Part shown: positions 63,650-64,000 of the stretch, one piece after another
How positions within the stretch are numbered: the stretch's first letter is position 1
Layout of the letters: each line of letters opens with the position of its first letter
Source of the DNA: Pseudomonas asgharzadehiana
Lineage (GTDB): Bacteria; Pseudomonadota; Gammaproteobacteria; Pseudomonadales; Pseudomonadaceae
Assembly: GCF_019139815.1 (NCBI RefSeq)
Contig: NZ_CP077079.1
Location: forward strand, 2,170,001-2,234,000
Length of the DNA: 64,000 bases
Direction: 5' to 3'
Notes under the pieces: model-generated
What the model saw: the letters and a program-made list of their open reading frames with translations, nothing else
Database searches by the model: none
Told to the model about the DNA's origin: nothing
Made by a program: the position numbers and the translations under genes

Positions 63650-64000
63650 ATGACCAGCCAGTTCCCCCAAGCCCGCCCACGCCGCCTGCGCCGCTCTCCG
63701 GAGCTGCGTGGTTTGTTCCAGGAAACCGAGTTCACCCTCAACGACCTGGTGCTGCCGATTTTCGTCGAAGAAGAAATCGACGACTTCGTGCCGATCACCA
63801 GCATGCCGGGCGTGCAGCGCATCCCTGAGAAAAAACTGGCCGGCGAGATCGAGCGCTATGCCCGCGCCGGCATCAAGTCGGTGATGACGTTTGGGGTGTC
63901 CCACCACCTGGACGCCAGCGGCAGCGACACCTGGAAAGAACGCGGCCTGGTCTCGCGCATGTCCTCAATCATCAAGGACGCTGTGCCGGAAATGATCGTG
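63650..64000 (+). CDS. hemB: Delta-aminolevulinic acid dehydratase (5' part; cut by window end)
   Basis: First 117 residues of porphobilinogen synthase. The sequence [38 protein letters not shown] and [17 protein letters not shown] matches the N-terminal third of HemB, which joins two aminolevulinate molecules in haem synthesis. AGGAAA precedes ATG 63650. The catalytic lysines and metal site lie beyond the window. Confidence 0.93.
   Translation, partial: MTSQFPQARPRRLRRSPELRGLFQETEFTLNDLVLPIFVEEEIDDFVPITSMPGVQRIPEKKLAGEIERYARAGIKSVMTFGVSHHLDASGSDTWKERGLVSRMSSIIKDAVPEMIV

Noticed and set aside
1..64000. CRISPR array, prophage, insertion sequence, tRNA or rRNA gene
   Set aside because: No regularly spaced repeats, integrase, transposase or tRNA-like cloverleaf sequences were noticed on reading. 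A tRNAscan and an IS search would settle this.

Overview
The window reads as chromosome of a Pseudomonas of the fluorescens group. GC is high, genes are tightly packed on both strands, and the familiar Pseudomonas content is present: FecI/FecR/TonB-receptor iron loci, a HI0607-type shikimate dehydrogenase paralogue, a TrhP-type U32 protein, selD-selU, sstT, codBA, queD and hemB. REP-like GC hairpins typical of this group occur between genes. I saw no rRNA, tRNA, CRISPR array or insertion sequence.

Layout. 1-3.9 kb: a ferri-siderophore receptor (cut by the window start) with its anti-sigma and ECF sigma factors behind a Fur-box-like site. 4-9.9 kb: LysE exporter, isonitrile hydratase, a GlxA-type AraC regulator and an SDR / GH15 / alpha-beta hydrolase operon. 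10.0-17.4 kb: a tightly coupled eight-gene cluster (HAD phosphatase, transaldolase-like enzyme, sulfotransferase-like enzyme, SDR, Rossmann oxidoreductase, glycine/sarcosine-type N-methyltransferase, MFS exporter, CGNR regulator). It looks like a small-molecule pathway without NRPS, PKS or any standard marker. 17.4-21.5 kb: fecI-fecR-fecA. 21.5-24.2 kb: three genes, each preceded by a good match to the HrpL hrp box. Two encode repeat proteins resembling HrpK/HrpF/NolX, so this is a candidate type III secretion outpost. 24.2-26.7 kb: an MFS transporter and a DapF-fold protein with both catalytic cysteines replaced by serine, preceded by a strong inverted repeat. 26.7-32.8 kb: an orphan type VI module, vgrG / DUF4123 adaptor / candidate immunity lipoprotein / class-3 lipase effector.

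32.8-64 kb is mostly core or housekeeping: codB-pucR-codA, queD, a patatin-like phospholipase, a PepSY-PepSY-response regulator-kinase operon, a Na+/H+ antiporter, a Cache chemoreceptor, trhP, an AI-2E family transporter, small secreted or hypothetical proteins, an SdhL-type dehydrogenase, YceH, a DUF1993 protein, sstT, nhaR-like, terC, selD-selU, an YraQ-type permease, a histidine phosphatase, a Nu-class GST, a PhzF-type protein and the start of hemB. Two decayed loci interrupt it: a large effector/toxin-like gene with three frameshifts (50.7-53.9 kb, with a degenerate hrp box in front) and a C-terminal stub of an MFS transporter (55.2-55.6 kb).

The strongest leads are the uncharacterised cluster at 10-17.4 kb, the hrp-box genes at 21.5-24.2 kb together with the decayed effector at 50.7 kb, and the Ser/Ser DapF paralogue with its structured leader. 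All names come from reading protein motifs by eye; no database search was run.
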